Notes: generated from the letters alone by a model not told the origin. DNA of 64,000 nucleotides from Streptomyces avicenniae (GCF_000719135.1 NZ_JOEK01000001.1:496001-560000), one strand, 5' to 3'. Shown: positions 52,090 to 61,236, counted from the stretch's first letter. Translations and numbers: made by a program.

Positions 52090-52470
52090 ATGACAAGCAT
52101 TCTGTTCCGATTCATAGCCAACGCGGTAGCCCTGGCCGTGGCGGTCTGGCTGGTGGACGGCATCACCCTCGGTGAGAGCGACGCCGACACCGGCAGTCAG
52201 ACCGTCACCCTGCTCGTCGTCGCGCTGATCTTCGGCGTGGTCAACGTGATCGTCAAGCCCATCGTCAAGTTCTTCTCACTTCCGCTGCTCATCGTGACGC
52301 TGGGGCTGTTCACCTTGGTGATCAACGCCCTGATGCTGCTGCTGACGAGCTGGATCGCCGGTGACGACCGCTTCGAGGTGGGCGGCTTCGGCGCCGCGTT
52401 CCTCGGCGGCCTGATCATCTCGATCGTGTCGTGGGCCGTGAACATGGTTCTCGACCGGGACAAGGACTGA
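52090..52470 (+). CDS. phage holin-family membrane protein (YvlD-like)
   Basis: A 126-residue four-helix membrane protein: ILFRFIANAVALAVAVWLVDGITL, LLVVALIFGVVNVIVKPIVKFFSLPLLIVTLGLFTLVINALMLLLTSW, and GGLIISIVSWAVNMVL. This is the Phage_holin_4_2/YvlD family, which in streptomycetes is a housekeeping membrane protein and not evidence of a prophage. It starts 3 bases before the tyrosine phosphatase gene's neighbourhood ends its operon: the stop is 3 bases ahead of that gene, so the two are co-transcribed. Confidence 0.87.
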   Translation: MTSILFRFIANAVALAVAVWLVDGITLGESDADTGSQTVTLLVVALIFGVVNVIVKPIVKFFSLPLLIVTLGLFTLVINALMLLLTSWIAGDDRFEVGGFGAAFLGGLIISIVSWAVNMVLDRDKD

Positions 52471-52473
52471 TCC

Positions 52474-53010
52474 ATGAACGGGACGGCTCCCCGCCGCGTC
52501 TGCATGGTCTGCTCGGGCAACATCTGCCGCTCGCCGATGGCCGAGGTCGTGCTGCGCGCACGGCTCGCCGAGGCGGGCGAGGGGGACCGGTTCGTGGTGG
52601 ACAGCGCGGGGACCGGCGACTGGCACGCGGGCGACCACGCCGACCCGCGCACCACGGACGCGCTGCTCGCGGCGGGGTACGACACCGCGCCGGACGCGCA
52701 TGTCGCGCGGGCCTTCGCGCGGGACTGGTTCGCGCGCTACGACGTGGTCGTCGCCATGGACCGTGGCCATGAACGCGCCCTGCGCGCCCTCGCCGCGACA
52801 CCGGAGGAGCGGGCGAAGGTGAAGCTGCTGCGCACCTTCACCACCGGGCCCGGCGCGGCGGCCCCCGGCGCCGCGCGTACCGGTGACCTCGACGTGCCCG
52901 ATCCGTACTACGGCGACGACTCCGACTTCGCCGACTCGCTCCGGATCATCGAGGAGGCGATGCCGGGCCTGGCCGCCTGGCTCGTCGAGACCGACGCCGG
53001 GCACCGGTGA
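52474..53010 (+). CDS. ptpA: low-molecular-weight protein-tyrosine phosphatase
   Basis: A 178-residue LMW-PTP. The P-loop is CSGNICRS (nucleophile Cys13, Arg19), with SAGTGDWHAGDHADPRT downstream and the acid/base Asp in VPDPYYGDD (about residue 146). It would dephosphorylate tyrosine-phosphate proteins and, by analogy with PtpA of Streptomyces, influence secondary metabolism. The stop overlaps the next gene's GTG start (GTGA), so they are coupled. Confidence 0.9.
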   Translation: MNGTAPRRVCMVCSGNICRSPMAEVVLRARLAEAGEGDRFVVDSAGTGDWHAGDHADPRTTDALLAAGYDTAPDAHVARAFARDWFARYDVVVAMDRGHERALRALAATPEERAKVKLLRTFTTGPGAAAPGAARTGDLDVPDPYYGDDSDFADSLRIIEEAMPGLAAWLVETDAGHR

Positions 53011-53897
53011 ACACCGCCGCCCTCGCCTCCCGTGCGGGGCGGCTGCTGGACGGCACGGTCACCGCCGTCCGGCCCCTGACCGGCGGCGACATCTCCGACG
53101 CCCACCGGATCGACCTGGCCGACGGCCGCACCGTCTTCGCCAAGACGCTCGCCGACGCGCCTCCGCGCTTCTTCGCCGCGGAGGCGGCCGGGCTCGCCCT
53201 CCTGCGCGGCACGGGGACGGTCGCCGTCCCGGACGTGCTGGCCACCGGCGGTCCGGACGACCCCGGGATCATCCTGCTGGAATGGCTGGAACCCGCCGCC
53301 CCCGACCGTGCGCAGGCCGAGCGGCTGGGCCGGGACCTGGCCGCCCTGCACCACACCCCCGCCGCGCGGTACGGCACGGACGGCCCGCTCTTCCTGGGGC
53401 GCGTTCCGCAGACGGGTTCCGCCGCCCCCGGGGACACACCGGGCGATTGGGCGATGTTTCACGTGGAACATCGCCTTCTGCCCCTTCTGCGGCAGGCGGC
53501 CGACCTCGGCCGGGTCGCCCCGGCCGACGCCCGCGCCGTCGAACGGCTCTGCAACCGCATCGGCGAGATCGCCGGGCCGCCGCAGCCGCCCGCCGTCATC
53601 CACGGCGACCTCTGGTCGGGCAATGTCCAGTGGTCGCCGGACGGCCGTCCGCGGCTCATCGACCCCGCCGCACAGGGCGGCCACCCCGAGACGGATCTCG
53701 CGCTGCTCGATCTCTTCGGCTGCCCGCACCTCGACGCGCTGCTCGCCGCCTACGCGGAGACCCGGCCGGTGCCCGGCCGCGCCGCCCGGGTGCCGTTGCA
53801 CCAGCTCCAGCATCTCCTCGTCCACGCCGTGCTGTTCGGCGGACCGTACGGGCGGGAGTCGGGGGCGGCGGCACGCGCGGCGCTCGCCGCCGCGTGA
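53007..53897 (+). CDS. fructosamine kinase family protein
   Basis: A 296-residue kinase of the fructosamine/ketosamine-3-kinase family, which phosphorylates glycated amines. It has the N-terminal VTAVRPLTGGDISDAHRIDLADGRTVFAKT, the catalytic loop VIHGDLWSGNVQWSPDGRPRLIDPAAQGGHPETDLALLDLFGC, and HQLQHLLVHAVLFGGPY near the end. A parS-grade palindrome lies inside the gene at 53455-53470, encoding MFHVEHR, so its presence is compatible with protein function. It is coupled to the tyrosine phosphatase gene. Confidence 0.9.
   Translation: MNTAALASRAGRLLDGTVTAVRPLTGGDISDAHRIDLADGRTVFAKTLADAPPRFFAAEAAGLALLRGTGTVAVPDVLATGGPDDPGIILLEWLEPAAPDRAQAERLGRDLAALHHTPAARYGTDGPLFLGRVPQTGSAAPGDTPGDWAMFHVEHRLLPLLRQAADLGRVAPADARAVERLCNRIGEIAGPPQPPAVIHGDLWSGNVQWSPDGRPRLIDPAAQGGHPETDLALLDLFGCPHLDALLAAYAETRPVPGRAARVPLHQLQHLLVHAVLFGGPYGRESGAAARAALAAA
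53451..53474. promoter_or_regulatory. second parS site, inside the fructosamine kinase gene
   Basis: TGTTTCACGTGGAACA (53455-53470) is the reverse complement of TGTTCCACGTGAAACA, the classical B. subtilis parS. It is embedded in a longer palindrome with GCGA and TCGC flanks. One base differs from the streptomycete consensus core. Confidence 0.8.
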
Positions 53898-54038
53898 CGC
53901 CCCTCCCCCTGACCCCGGACCCCCTGCCGCCGGGTCGGTACCGGCTCCTCGGCCGCGCGTGAAGGCGACCTCTTACGCTGGTCGGGCACAGGGCGGGCCG
54001 AGCGGGCGCGCCAGGGACGGACAGCACCAGGAGCGCCC

Positions 54039-55163
54039 ATGACCGGAGAAGGAACCCGCGCCGTACAGGCGGGCGTGCCCACGCCGGAGCCGTACGAGCC
54101 GCCCGTCCCCGGTCCGGTCTTCGCCGCCCACTTCCACCTCCCCGGCGACCCGGCCGCGGCCCCCTACGCCTACGGCCGTCAGGGCAACCCCACCTGGACC
54201 GCGCTCGAAGCGGCCGTCGCCGAGCTGGAATCGCCCGGCCAGGAGGCACACGCCGTCGTCTTCTCCTCCGGCATGGCGGCCATCTCCGCCGTGCTGCTCG
54301 GCCTCTCCGGGCCGGGCGACACCGTCGTCCTGCCCGACGACGGCTACCAGCTGCTGCCCCGCGTGCGGGCACGCCTGGAGGGCTTCGGCGTCACCGTCCG
54401 CACCGCGCCGACCGGCGGCGACGCCCAGCTCGGTGCCCTCGACGACGCCACGCGCCTGCTGTGGCTGGAGACGCCCGCCAACCCGGGGCTCGACGTCTGC
54501 GACATCCGCCGCCTCGCCGACGCCGCCCACGCGCGTGGCGCGCTCGTCGCCGTGGACAACACCCTCGCCACCCCGCTCGGTCAGCGACCGCTCGACCTCG
54601 GGGCCGATCTGAGCGTCGCCAGCGGCACCAAGGCGCTCAACGGCCACGGCGACGTCCTCCTCGGGTACGTCGTGACCCGCGATCCCGAGCTGGCCGCCCG
54701 CGTCCGCGCCTGGCGGACCGAGGTCGGCGCGATCATCGGCCCGATGGAAGCCTGGCTGGCGCACCGCGGCATCGCCACGCTGCACCTGCGCGTCGCACGG
54801 CAGGACGCCAACGCCCTCGCCGTCGCCCGCGCGCTGCGCGACCGTCCCGAGGTCACCGGGCTGCGCTACCCGGGTCTGCCCGAGGACCCCTCGCACGCCC
54901 TGGCGGCGCGGCAGATGCGGCACTTCGGCTGCGTCGTGTCGTTCACCCTGCCCGACCGGGAGTTCGCCGACCGGTTCCTCGGGGCGCTGCGGCTCGTCGG
55001 GGACGCGACGAGCTTCGGCGGTGTCCGTTCGATCGCGGAGCGCCGGGGTCGCTGGGGCGGCGACCAGGTGCCGGAGGGCTTCATCCGCCTCTCGGTGGGC
55101 GTCGAGGACGCCGACGACCTGATCGCCGACCTTCTCGCCGCGCTCGACACGGCGTCCCGCTGA
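54039..55163 (+). CDS. cystathionine gamma-lyase/synthase family PLP enzyme
   Basis: A 374-residue Cys/Met-metabolism PLP enzyme. It has YAYGRQGNPTWTALEAAVAELE (phosphate-site residues), AVVFSSGMAAISAVL, LWLETPANPGLDVCDI, VDNTLATPLGQRPLDLGAD, and the PLP lysine in VASGTKALNGHGDVLLG (about residue 200). The family splits or forms cystathionine or homocysteine; lyase versus synthase cannot be decided here. It starts after AGGAG. Known streptomycete orthologues sit in this thiC-side block. Confidence 0.9.
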   Translation: MTGEGTRAVQAGVPTPEPYEPPVPGPVFAAHFHLPGDPAAAPYAYGRQGNPTWTALEAAVAELESPGQEAHAVVFSSGMAAISAVLLGLSGPGDTVVLPDDGYQLLPRVRARLEGFGVTVRTAPTGGDAQLGALDDATRLLWLETPANPGLDVCDIRRLADAAHARGALVAVDNTLATPLGQRPLDLGADLSVASGTKALNGHGDVLLGYVVTRDPELAARVRAWRTEVGAIIGPMEAWLAHRGIATLHLRVARQDANALAVARALRDRPEVTGLRYPGLPEDPSHALAARQMRHFGCVVSFTLPDREFADRFLGALRLVGDATSFGGVRSIAERRGRWGGDQVPEGFIRLSVGVEDADDLIADLLAALDTASR

Positions 55164-55226
55164 CCTGTCCCCCGTGGCCGGTCGCCGCGGGCGGCACCGC
55201 CCCGGTGGACGGGAGGTTTCGCCGGG

Positions 55227-55763
55227 GTGCGCGCGGGCGACAAGTCTTCCATGGCTTCTGCACGTCCCGTTGTCAAGCGCACCGCGCGGGCCATCCTGCT
55301 CGACGACACCGACCCGACCGGCCCGCTGCAACTGGTGCTCATCAAGCGCACCAAGCCCGGGCGCGCCCCGTACTGGATCACGCCGGGCGGTGGCGTCGAG
55401 CCGTGCGACGCCACGGTCGTCGAGGCGCTGCACCGCGAGGTGGACGAGGAACTGGGCGCGAAGGTCACCGACGTGGTGCCCGCCTTCGTGGACACCGTGC
55501 CGCACCTGCCGGAGCCGGGCGAGGACGTGCCGCCCGGCGGTCTCAAGGTGCAGCACTTCTTCGTCTGCCGTCTCGCCTCGATGGACCCGGAGCTGCGGCA
55601 CGGCCCCGAGGTGGACGAGCCGCGCGGGACGTACGAGATCGTGCGGCTGCCGTTCACCCCGCGCGGCCTCGTGTCGGCCGACATCGTGCCCGCCTCGCTC
55701 GCCGCCTACCTGATCCGCAACATCGCGGGCATCCGGGCGCTGCTGGCCCCCGATCTCGGCTGA
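55227..55763 (+). CDS. Nudix hydrolase
   Basis: A 178-residue Nudix protein starting at a GTG 10 bases after GGGAGG; an ATG at 55251 is an alternative. The Nudix box is GGGVEPCDATVVEALHREVDEELGA, a slightly altered form of Gx5Ex7REUxEExGU in which the first glutamate and the REUxEE part are present. After it comes VQHFFVCRLASMDPELRHGPEVDEPRGTYEIVRLPF. It hydrolyses a nucleoside-diphosphate-type substrate, unknown. It lies 63 bases after the PLP enzyme gene. Confidence 0.85.
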   Translation: MRAGDKSSMASARPVVKRTARAILLDDTDPTGPLQLVLIKRTKPGRAPYWITPGGGVEPCDATVVEALHREVDEELGAKVTDVVPAFVDTVPHLPEPGEDVPPGGLKVQHFFVCRLASMDPELRHGPEVDEPRGTYEIVRLPFTPRGLVSADIVPASLAAYLIRNIAGIRALLAPDLG

Positions 55764-55771
55764 GCGCCGCC

Positions 55772-56815
55772 TCAGCCGCCGCCCGAGCCGAACCAGTCAC
55801 CGCCGTCCGCACCCGTGGCGGCCCGCTGCGCCCGCTCCAGCGCGCGCCTGGCCTCCTCGCGCCAGGCCGCCGCGGACGGGACCGGCTGTGACGGCGGGGT
55901 CGGCTGCGGCGGTCGTGGCTGCTGCGGCGGCCTCGCGGCGGGCAGCAGCGCGTGCTGCGCGGGACGGCCGCCCAACTCACGCGCACGCCGCACCTGGGCG
56001 TCCCGCGCGGCGCCGAAGAAGTCCCCGCCCTTGCGCTTGACGTCGTCCGTGCCCCACTCGCGGGCCGTGCGCCGGTCCACCTTCACCAGATGCGGGATGT
56101 GCTTGGCGCAGTGGACGTACGCCTCCTCGACGTCCACCCGCACCCACACCTCGGCGCGGCGGCCAGGCAGCGGGTCGGCGGGCAGGTCGGGGTGCTGGGC
56201 GCGCAGCTCGGCGTCCGTGACGATGCGGGCGCGGCCGTTGATGTGCAGGCCGATGCGGGAGTGCTGGAAGTCCATCAGCAGCAGGCCCGCGTGCGGGTTC
56301 TCCGAGATGTTGCCGAGCGAGGCGTGCACCCCGTTCCCCCGGTACTCGGGGAACGCGAGGGCGTCCGGCGCCAGGACGTGCAGGAATCCTGGCGGCCCCG
56401 CGCGGAAAGTGTTGTCGCACTCGCCGTGCCGGTCAGCAGTCGCGAGGAAGAACATCTCCTGGCGCGCGACGAACTCCCGCATCCGGTCGTTCAGATGGTC
56501 CAGGACCCGGTCGTCGTAGAACCGCTGCGCGCGGTCCTCGCTGCCCATCGCCCGCTGCACGGCGTGCTCCCCGTCGCTGCCCGGACGGCCCTGGGGAGCG
56601 ATCCGGCGGGGCAGCGGCGGCGCGGGAGGCAGCGCGGGCGGTACCGGGAAGGACGACGCCGTCAGCGCGGGCGGCCCGGACGGCGGCGCCGGAGGAACCG
56701 GCGGCGTGGACGGTACGGAGGGTGCGGGCGGGGCGCCGCGCCGCACGGGCAGCAGCCGTCCCCCTCGGTGACGCCCCCTGGTCCCGCCGGACCCGGCCCC
56801 TGAAATGCCTGCCAT
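55772..56815 (-). CDS. pyridoxamine 5'-phosphate oxidase-like protein
   Basis: A 347-residue protein. Residues 1-80 are Pro/Ala/Ser-rich, with no domain. The middle (about 95-260) is a PNPOx-like split-barrel: EMFFLATADRHGECDNTFRAGPPGFLHVL, GNGVHASLGNISENPHAGLLLMDFQHSRIGLHINGRARIV and HCAKHIPHLVKV. A charged tail with PPQQPRPPQPTPPSQP follows. It probably binds flavin and may act on small molecules or F420. It is the downstream gene of an operon with the flavohaemoglobin gene (30 bases apart). ATG 56815 chosen; a GTG 12 bases earlier is possible. Confidence 0.8.
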   Translation of the reverse strand: MAGISGAGSGGTRGRHRGGRLLPVRRGAPPAPSVPSTPPVPPAPPSGPPALTASSFPVPPALPPAPPLPRRIAPQGRPGSDGEHAVQRAMGSEDRAQRFYDDRVLDHLNDRMREFVARQEMFFLATADRHGECDNTFRAGPPGFLHVLAPDALAFPEYRGNGVHASLGNISENPHAGLLLMDFQHSRIGLHINGRARIVTDAELRAQHPDLPADPLPGRRAEVWVRVDVEEAYVHCAKHIPHLVKVDRRTAREWGTDDVKRKGGDFFGAARDAQVRRARELGGRPAQHALLPAARPPQQPRPPQPTPPSQPVPSAAAWREEARRALERAQRAATGADGGDWFGSGGG

Positions 56816-56845
56816 GCCCCCACACACCTCTTCCGCTGCGGTCGC

Positions 56846-58048
56846 CTACTGCGACGATCCCACCAGGGTGCCCATGAAGTCGTGCCGTATCCGATCGGCG
56901 GGAATGCCCGCCGAGACCATCGCCGCGACGCTCTTGCGGATCATCTGCGGCGGACCGGAGAGATACCCGTCGCTCTCCCGCCACGGCCCGAACTGCGCGA
57001 CGGCCTCCGGCAGCAGGCCGGGCATGCCGCGCGTCGCGAACTCGGCGACCACGGGGCGCACCGACAGCCAGGGCAGGCGCCGCTCCAGGTCGAGGAAGGA
57101 GTCGAGGTCGTACAGCTCCGTGTCGCGGTTGGCCCCGAAGAAGACGTCCACCGGGCGCCGCCCGCCGTGCGCGGCGACGTCCTCGACCAGCGCCTTGATG
57201 GGGGCTATGCCGGTGCTGCCGCCGACGCAGACCAGGCCGCGCGACGAGGCGTGGTCGATCGTCATCGAGCCGGCCGGTGGGCCGATCCTGATGATGTCGC
57301 CGCGCCGCGCGCGGTGGACGACCGCGCGGGAGACCCAGCCCGCGGGGACCGACTTGACGTGCAGCGAGAGCAGGCCGTCGGGCCGCGGTGACGACGCGAA
57401 GGAGTAGTACCGCCAGACGCGCGGCCACCACGGTGTCTCGATGGCCGCGTACTGCCCGGCGCGGTACGGGTACGGCTGGTCGGGGCGCAGCGTCACGACG
57501 GCGACGTCGTGCGTCCTGCGCTCGTGGGAGACGATCTCGGCGTACCAGAACGGCGGGGCGCGCAGTTCGTCATCGGCCGCCGCGTCGATCATGACCTGGG
57601 AGATGGTGGTGTAGGCGCGGACCCAGGCGGCCTCGGCGTCGGGGCCCCAGGCGCTGCCCGCGTACCGTTCCAGCGCGGCCATCAGGCATTCGCCGACGAG
57701 CGGGTAGTGCTCCGCGCGGGTGCCGTACTTGCGGTGGCCGCGGCCCAGGTTGACCAGGTACTCCGTCAGGACGGCCGAGTCGTCGATGTGTTCCGCCGCG
57801 ACGAGCAGCGCGCCGAAGAGGCGGTCGCGCTGGGCGTCCATGGCGGCGGGGAACAACTCGCGCAGCGCGGGGGCCTGGACGAAGAGGAGCGCGTAGAAGT
57901 ACGACGTGGCCTTGTCCGCCACGGGCTCTATCTCCGCGAGTGTCCGGCGGATGACCAGCGCGTCGTGCGACGGCGGCCTGCTGTCCGGCCCGTGCCCATT
58001 TCCGGTGGTGGTGCTGGTGGCGCCGTCACCGGCCGATATCGCGGTCAT
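56846..58048 (-). CDS. hmp: flavohaemoglobin-type globin/reductase
   Basis: A 400-residue protein with an N-terminal globin domain (about 28-165) and a ferredoxin-NADP reductase-like domain. The globin has VIRRTLAEIEPVADKATSYFYALLF and the proximal-histidine segment KYGTRAEHYPLVGECLM. The flavin site is RVWRYYSFASSP and the NAD site VGGSTGIAPIKALV. It converts nitric oxide to nitrate with NADH and O2. It is the first gene of an operon with the PNPOx-like protein. The first 25 residues are a flexible Ser/Thr/Gly tail. Confidence 0.9.
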   Translation of the reverse strand: MTAISAGDGATSTTTGNGHGPDSRPPSHDALVIRRTLAEIEPVADKATSYFYALLFVQAPALRELFPAAMDAQRDRLFGALLVAAEHIDDSAVLTEYLVNLGRGHRKYGTRAEHYPLVGECLMAALERYAGSAWGPDAEAAWVRAYTTISQVMIDAAADDELRAPPFWYAEIVSHERRTHDVAVVTLRPDQPYPYRAGQYAAIETPWWPRVWRYYSFASSPRPDGLLSLHVKSVPAGWVSRAVVHRARRGDIIRIGPPAGSMTIDHASSRGLVCVGGSTGIAPIKALVEDVAAHGGRRPVDVFFGANRDTELYDLDSFLDLERRLPWLSVRPVVAEFATRGMPGLLPEAVAQFGPWRESDGYLSGPPQMIRKSVAAMVSAGIPADRIRHDFMGTLVGSSQ

Positions 58049-58300
58049 GACCCTGCCTCGCCTCGATCAACTCCTGGTGGCACAGCGTGGCAGCGTGCTC
58101 ACCGGGAGCGGGTGGTGAACCGGAAACCCCGGCCCTCACGCCCCCCGCATCTCATAAACTGAACGGCTTCCCACCGCCTGGATGCGGTCCGACCCTACCG
58201 TTATACGGCTGAGACTCAACCCCCTGGCGGTAACGTGCCTTTCGTTCCTTTTCAGCCTTTCCGCTGAATTTCTGCCGTGTCGCATTCCTAGACTGCCGCC

Positions 58301-58750
58301 ATGGATATCACCCTGCGGCCGGCCACTGCCACGGACGTCCCCGACATCGTCGCCATGCTCGCCGACGACATCCTCGGTTCCGGCCGCGAGAATCCGGCGG
58401 AACTCGCCCCTTACGAGGCGGCGTTCGCACGTATCGACGCGGACCCGTCGCAGCACCTCCTCGTCGCCGAGCGGGACGGCCGCACGGTCGGCACGCTGCA
58501 ACTGGCCATCCTGTACGGCCTGTCACGGCAGGGCTCCCCACGTGCGCTGATCGAGGCCGTACGGGTGCGCGCCGACGCGCGGGGCGCCGGGATCGGGAGC
58601 GAGCTGATCCGGCTCGCCGTCGAGGAGGCGCGGCGTCAGGGATGCGCTCTCGTGCAGCTGACGTCCGACCGGACGCGTACCGGCGCCCACCGTTTCTACG
58701 AACGGCTCGGCTTTCGCCCGACACATGTCGGTTACAAACTGACGCTGTGA
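58301..58750 (+). CDS. GNAT family N-acetyltransferase
   Basis: A 149-residue acetyltransferase: MDITLRPATATDVPDIVAMLADDILG at the start, then IEAVRVRADARGAGIGSELIRLAVEEARRQGCALVQLTSDRTRTGAHRFYERLGFRPTHVGYKL. The acetyl-CoA motif A (RxxGxG/A: RGAGIGS) is intact. The acceptor is unknown. It is preceded by a 252-base gap with no gene but an AT-rich promoter-like stretch. Confidence 0.9.
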   Translation: MDITLRPATATDVPDIVAMLADDILGSGRENPAELAPYEAAFARIDADPSQHLLVAERDGRTVGTLQLAILYGLSRQGSPRALIEAVRVRADARGAGIGSELIRLAVEEARRQGCALVQLTSDRTRTGAHRFYERLGFRPTHVGYKLTL

Positions 58751-58787
58751 TACTTCTCGCAATCTCCCGATCTGACGGGTCGTGTGA

Positions 58788-60188
58788 TCAACGCCACCCG
58801 GCGGGATCCGCTCCACCGGGCAGCGGCGCGGCCGGATCGTACGGTTCCCTGGTGAAGACGAACGTGCCCAGATCGAGGTGGCTGACCCGGCCGTCGGGGT
58901 GGTGGACGGCGCGCAGCGTCTCGCCCGCGTAATAACCGTCGAGGCCCGTCCAGGTGCGCCCGTCGGCGCCGTCAGGGCGGAACGCCGAGCGGCGGCCCGC
59001 CCCGCCCGCCGGTCCGAGCGTGACCTTGCGGCCCGCCGCGAGACGCAGCGCGTACGGCGTGGTGCCCCAGTACCAGGTGCCGGTGAGCGCGAGAAGCGCC
59101 GGATCGGCGTCGGCGGCGCTCAGGGGCCGCCAAGGCTCGGGGAACGCGGGCTCCAGGTCGGCGGCGAGCGCCAGCAGGTCGGTGGCGAGGGCCGTGACGG
59201 GCGGCCCCGAGGTGGCGTTGGCCAGCGTGACGGCCGCGATCCGTTCGTCGGGGCACGTCACGACGCTCGCCAGGAAGCCGGGCATCGAGCCGCCGTGCCC
59301 CGCCAGCAGCCGCCCGCCGCGCCGGAACAGCTGGAGGCCGAGGCCGTACGACGTGTCCCAGTCCGCCACTTCGGGCGGCGCGGCCGGGGCGCGCATCTCC
59401 GCCAGGGTCTCCGGCGCGAGGACCGCCGTGTCCGCCCGCTGCCCCGTCAGGAAGGCGGCGAACGACGCCAGGTCCCCGACCGTGGACCACAACTGCCCGG
59501 CGGGCGCCATGCGGCCGGTGTCCACGGCGGGCTCCGGCTGCCGGACGTCGGCGTACGGGTGGACGGCCCAGCCCTGCGCGTGCGGGGCCTGCGGCTGCGG
59601 GGACGTACGGCTCATGCCGAGCGGCTCCAGCACCTCCTCCCGCAGCACCTCGGCCCAGGGCGCGCCGCGCAGTTCCTCCACCAGGGCGCCGAGGACGGCG
59701 TAGCCGGGATTGGAGTAGTGGAAGCGGCGCCCCTCCGGATGTTTGTGCGGGTCGGCGCCGAAGACGTCGGCCAGCCGCGGGCGCAGCTCGCCCGGCGTCC
59801 GCTCCCACCACGGCCCGCGCGCCTCGGCGGCCAGGCCGGACGTGTGGGACAGCAGCTGCGCCACGGTGGCCCCGGGGGCGTGGGGCGCGGGCAGGTGGGC
59901 GTCGATCCGGTCACCGAGGTCGAGCAGCCCCTCGTCGCGCAGCCGCAGGACGGCGACGGCGGTCAGCGTTTTCGTGAGGGACCCGATCCGGTACTGCACG
60001 GTCGTGGGGTCCGCGTCCTCCGGCAGCTCGCCGCGCGCGCCGGACCAGACGAGGCGTCCGTCCCGCACCAGCCCGGCGAGCAGGGAGGGCGTACGGCCGC
60101 CGGACTGGGCGGTGGCGAGCCGGTGGTCGAGGGCCCGGCGGGTGGCGGGAAGGGGGACGTCGGCGCCGGGCGTGGAGGATTCCGTCAT
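58788..60188 (-). CDS. serine hydrolase (beta-lactamase/PBP-like)
   Basis: A 466-residue class C-type serine hydrolase. The catalytic SxxK is Ser70-Leu-Thr-Lys73 in YRIGSLTKTL, YSNPGYAVLG supplies the tyrosine motif, and HGGSMPGF stands for the KTG-like element. No signal peptide is present, so it is probably cytoplasmic. The C-terminal 120 residues (ALTGTWYWGTTPYALRL, FRPDGADGRTWTGLDGYYAGE) form an extra domain seen in D-aminopeptidase/esterase homologues. It may be an esterase or peptidase. The start was set at ATG 60188 because upstream codons look non-homologous. Confidence 0.87.
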   Translation of the reverse strand: MTESSTPGADVPLPATRRALDHRLATAQSGGRTPSLLAGLVRDGRLVWSGARGELPEDADPTTVQYRIGSLTKTLTAVAVLRLRDEGLLDLGDRIDAHLPAPHAPGATVAQLLSHTSGLAAEARGPWWERTPGELRPRLADVFGADPHKHPEGRRFHYSNPGYAVLGALVEELRGAPWAEVLREEVLEPLGMSRTSPQPQAPHAQGWAVHPYADVRQPEPAVDTGRMAPAGQLWSTVGDLASFAAFLTGQRADTAVLAPETLAEMRAPAAPPEVADWDTSYGLGLQLFRRGGRLLAGHGGSMPGFLASVVTCPDERIAAVTLANATSGPPVTALATDLLALAADLEPAFPEPWRPLSAADADPALLALTGTWYWGTTPYALRLAAGRKVTLGPAGGAGRRSAFRPDGADGRTWTGLDGYYAGETLRAVHHPDGRVSHLDLGTFVFTREPYDPAAPLPGGADPAGWR

Positions 60189-60330
60189 GGGCCCCATGCC
60201 TACCGGTCCCGCGCGCCGGACGCCACACCCGCCGCCGCGCGCCGTGCGGCCGGTCCGCGCGCCCCACGTGTGACGGAGCACTCGCACAAACGGCTCGCCA
60301 CCGCGCCCGTGGATCGGGGAGGCTGGTCGG

Positions 60331-61236
60331 GTGACGACGACCGCACCGCCCGACTCGACCCCTCTCGATCCGGACGCGCTGCCGATCCGGCGCCTCGGAT
60401 TCGCCGACCTCGACGCCTGTCTCGACCTGGCCGAGAGCCGTGGGTGGTCCCGCGAGGCGCACCGCTGGCGGCTGTTGCTCGTCGCAGGGCAGGGCTACGG
60501 GATCGACGCCCCGCCGGACGACCCGGCGGGCGGGCTGATCGCGGCGGTCGTCTCGACGCCGTACACGGACGCCTACCGCTGCCTGGGCATGGTCGTCACG
60601 GCGGAGCGGTACGGGCGGCGCGGACTGGCGCGGCGGGTGGTGCGGCACGCCGTCGCCGAGGCCGGTGGGCTGCCCGTCTTCCTGACCGCGACGCCGCAGG
60701 GCAGGCCGGTGTACGCGCGGCTCGGCTTCCGCACCGTCGGGACGACCACCACGCTCCTCGGCCACTTCACCGGCGCGCGGCCCGCCCCCGCGCCCGAGGC
60801 GGCGGGCGTACGCTCGGCCGCCGCGGCGGACCTGCCGGGCATCCTCGCCTTCGACCTGCCCGCCTTCGGCACCGACAGGACGGAGTTGCTGACGCGGCTG
60901 CCGTCCTTCGCCGACCAGTTCCTCGTCGCCGAGGCGGACGGGCGGCTCACCGGCTTCGCGGCGGCGTGGCCCCAGCCGGGCGCGACGGTCGTCGGCCCGG
61001 TCGTCGCGCGCGACGTGGCGACGGCGCAGGCGCTGGTCGCCCGGCTCGCCGAGGGCGCGCCCGCCGGGCCGCCGCTGCGCTACGACCTGGACGCGCGCCA
61101 CCCGGAGATGGGCGACTGGCTCGCGGCCAACGGGCTCACCGGGGACACCGTCTGCGATCTCATGATCCTCGGCGCCCCCGACATCCCCGGCGACATCACC
61201 CGGCGCTTCGCGCCCTACTCGGTCGCGCTGGGCTGA
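60331..61236 (+). CDS. double-domain GNAT N-acetyltransferase
   Basis: A 301-residue protein starting with a GTG after GGGGAGG. Two GNAT folds are visible: the first contains LGMVVTAERYGRRGLARRVVRHAV (acetyl-CoA loop, about residue 85). The second, degenerate, is LGHFTGARPAPAPEAAGVRSAAAADLPGILAFDLPAFG with a terminal LTGDTVCDLMILGAPDI. The C-terminal half resembles YitH/HPA3-like DUF1062/SCP2-type extensions. The acceptor is unknown. Confidence 0.85.
   Translation: MTTTAPPDSTPLDPDALPIRRLGFADLDACLDLAESRGWSREAHRWRLLLVAGQGYGIDAPPDDPAGGLIAAVVSTPYTDAYRCLGMVVTAERYGRRGLARRVVRHAVAEAGGLPVFLTATPQGRPVYARLGFRTVGTTTTLLGHFTGARPAPAPEAAGVRSAAAADLPGILAFDLPAFGTDRTELLTRLPSFADQFLVAEADGRLTGFAAAWPQPGATVVGPVVARDVATAQALVARLAEGAPAGPPLRYDLDARHPEMGDWLAANGLTGDTVCDLMILGAPDIPGDITRRFAPYSVALG

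Noticed and set aside
52090..52470. Phage holin gene as evidence for a prophage
   Set aside because: No other phage gene is near; the family is a common chromosomal membrane protein in Streptomyces.
58850..58875. GAAGACGAACGTG stretch as a further palindrome copy
   Set aside because: Only a half-site match, with no inverted second arm.
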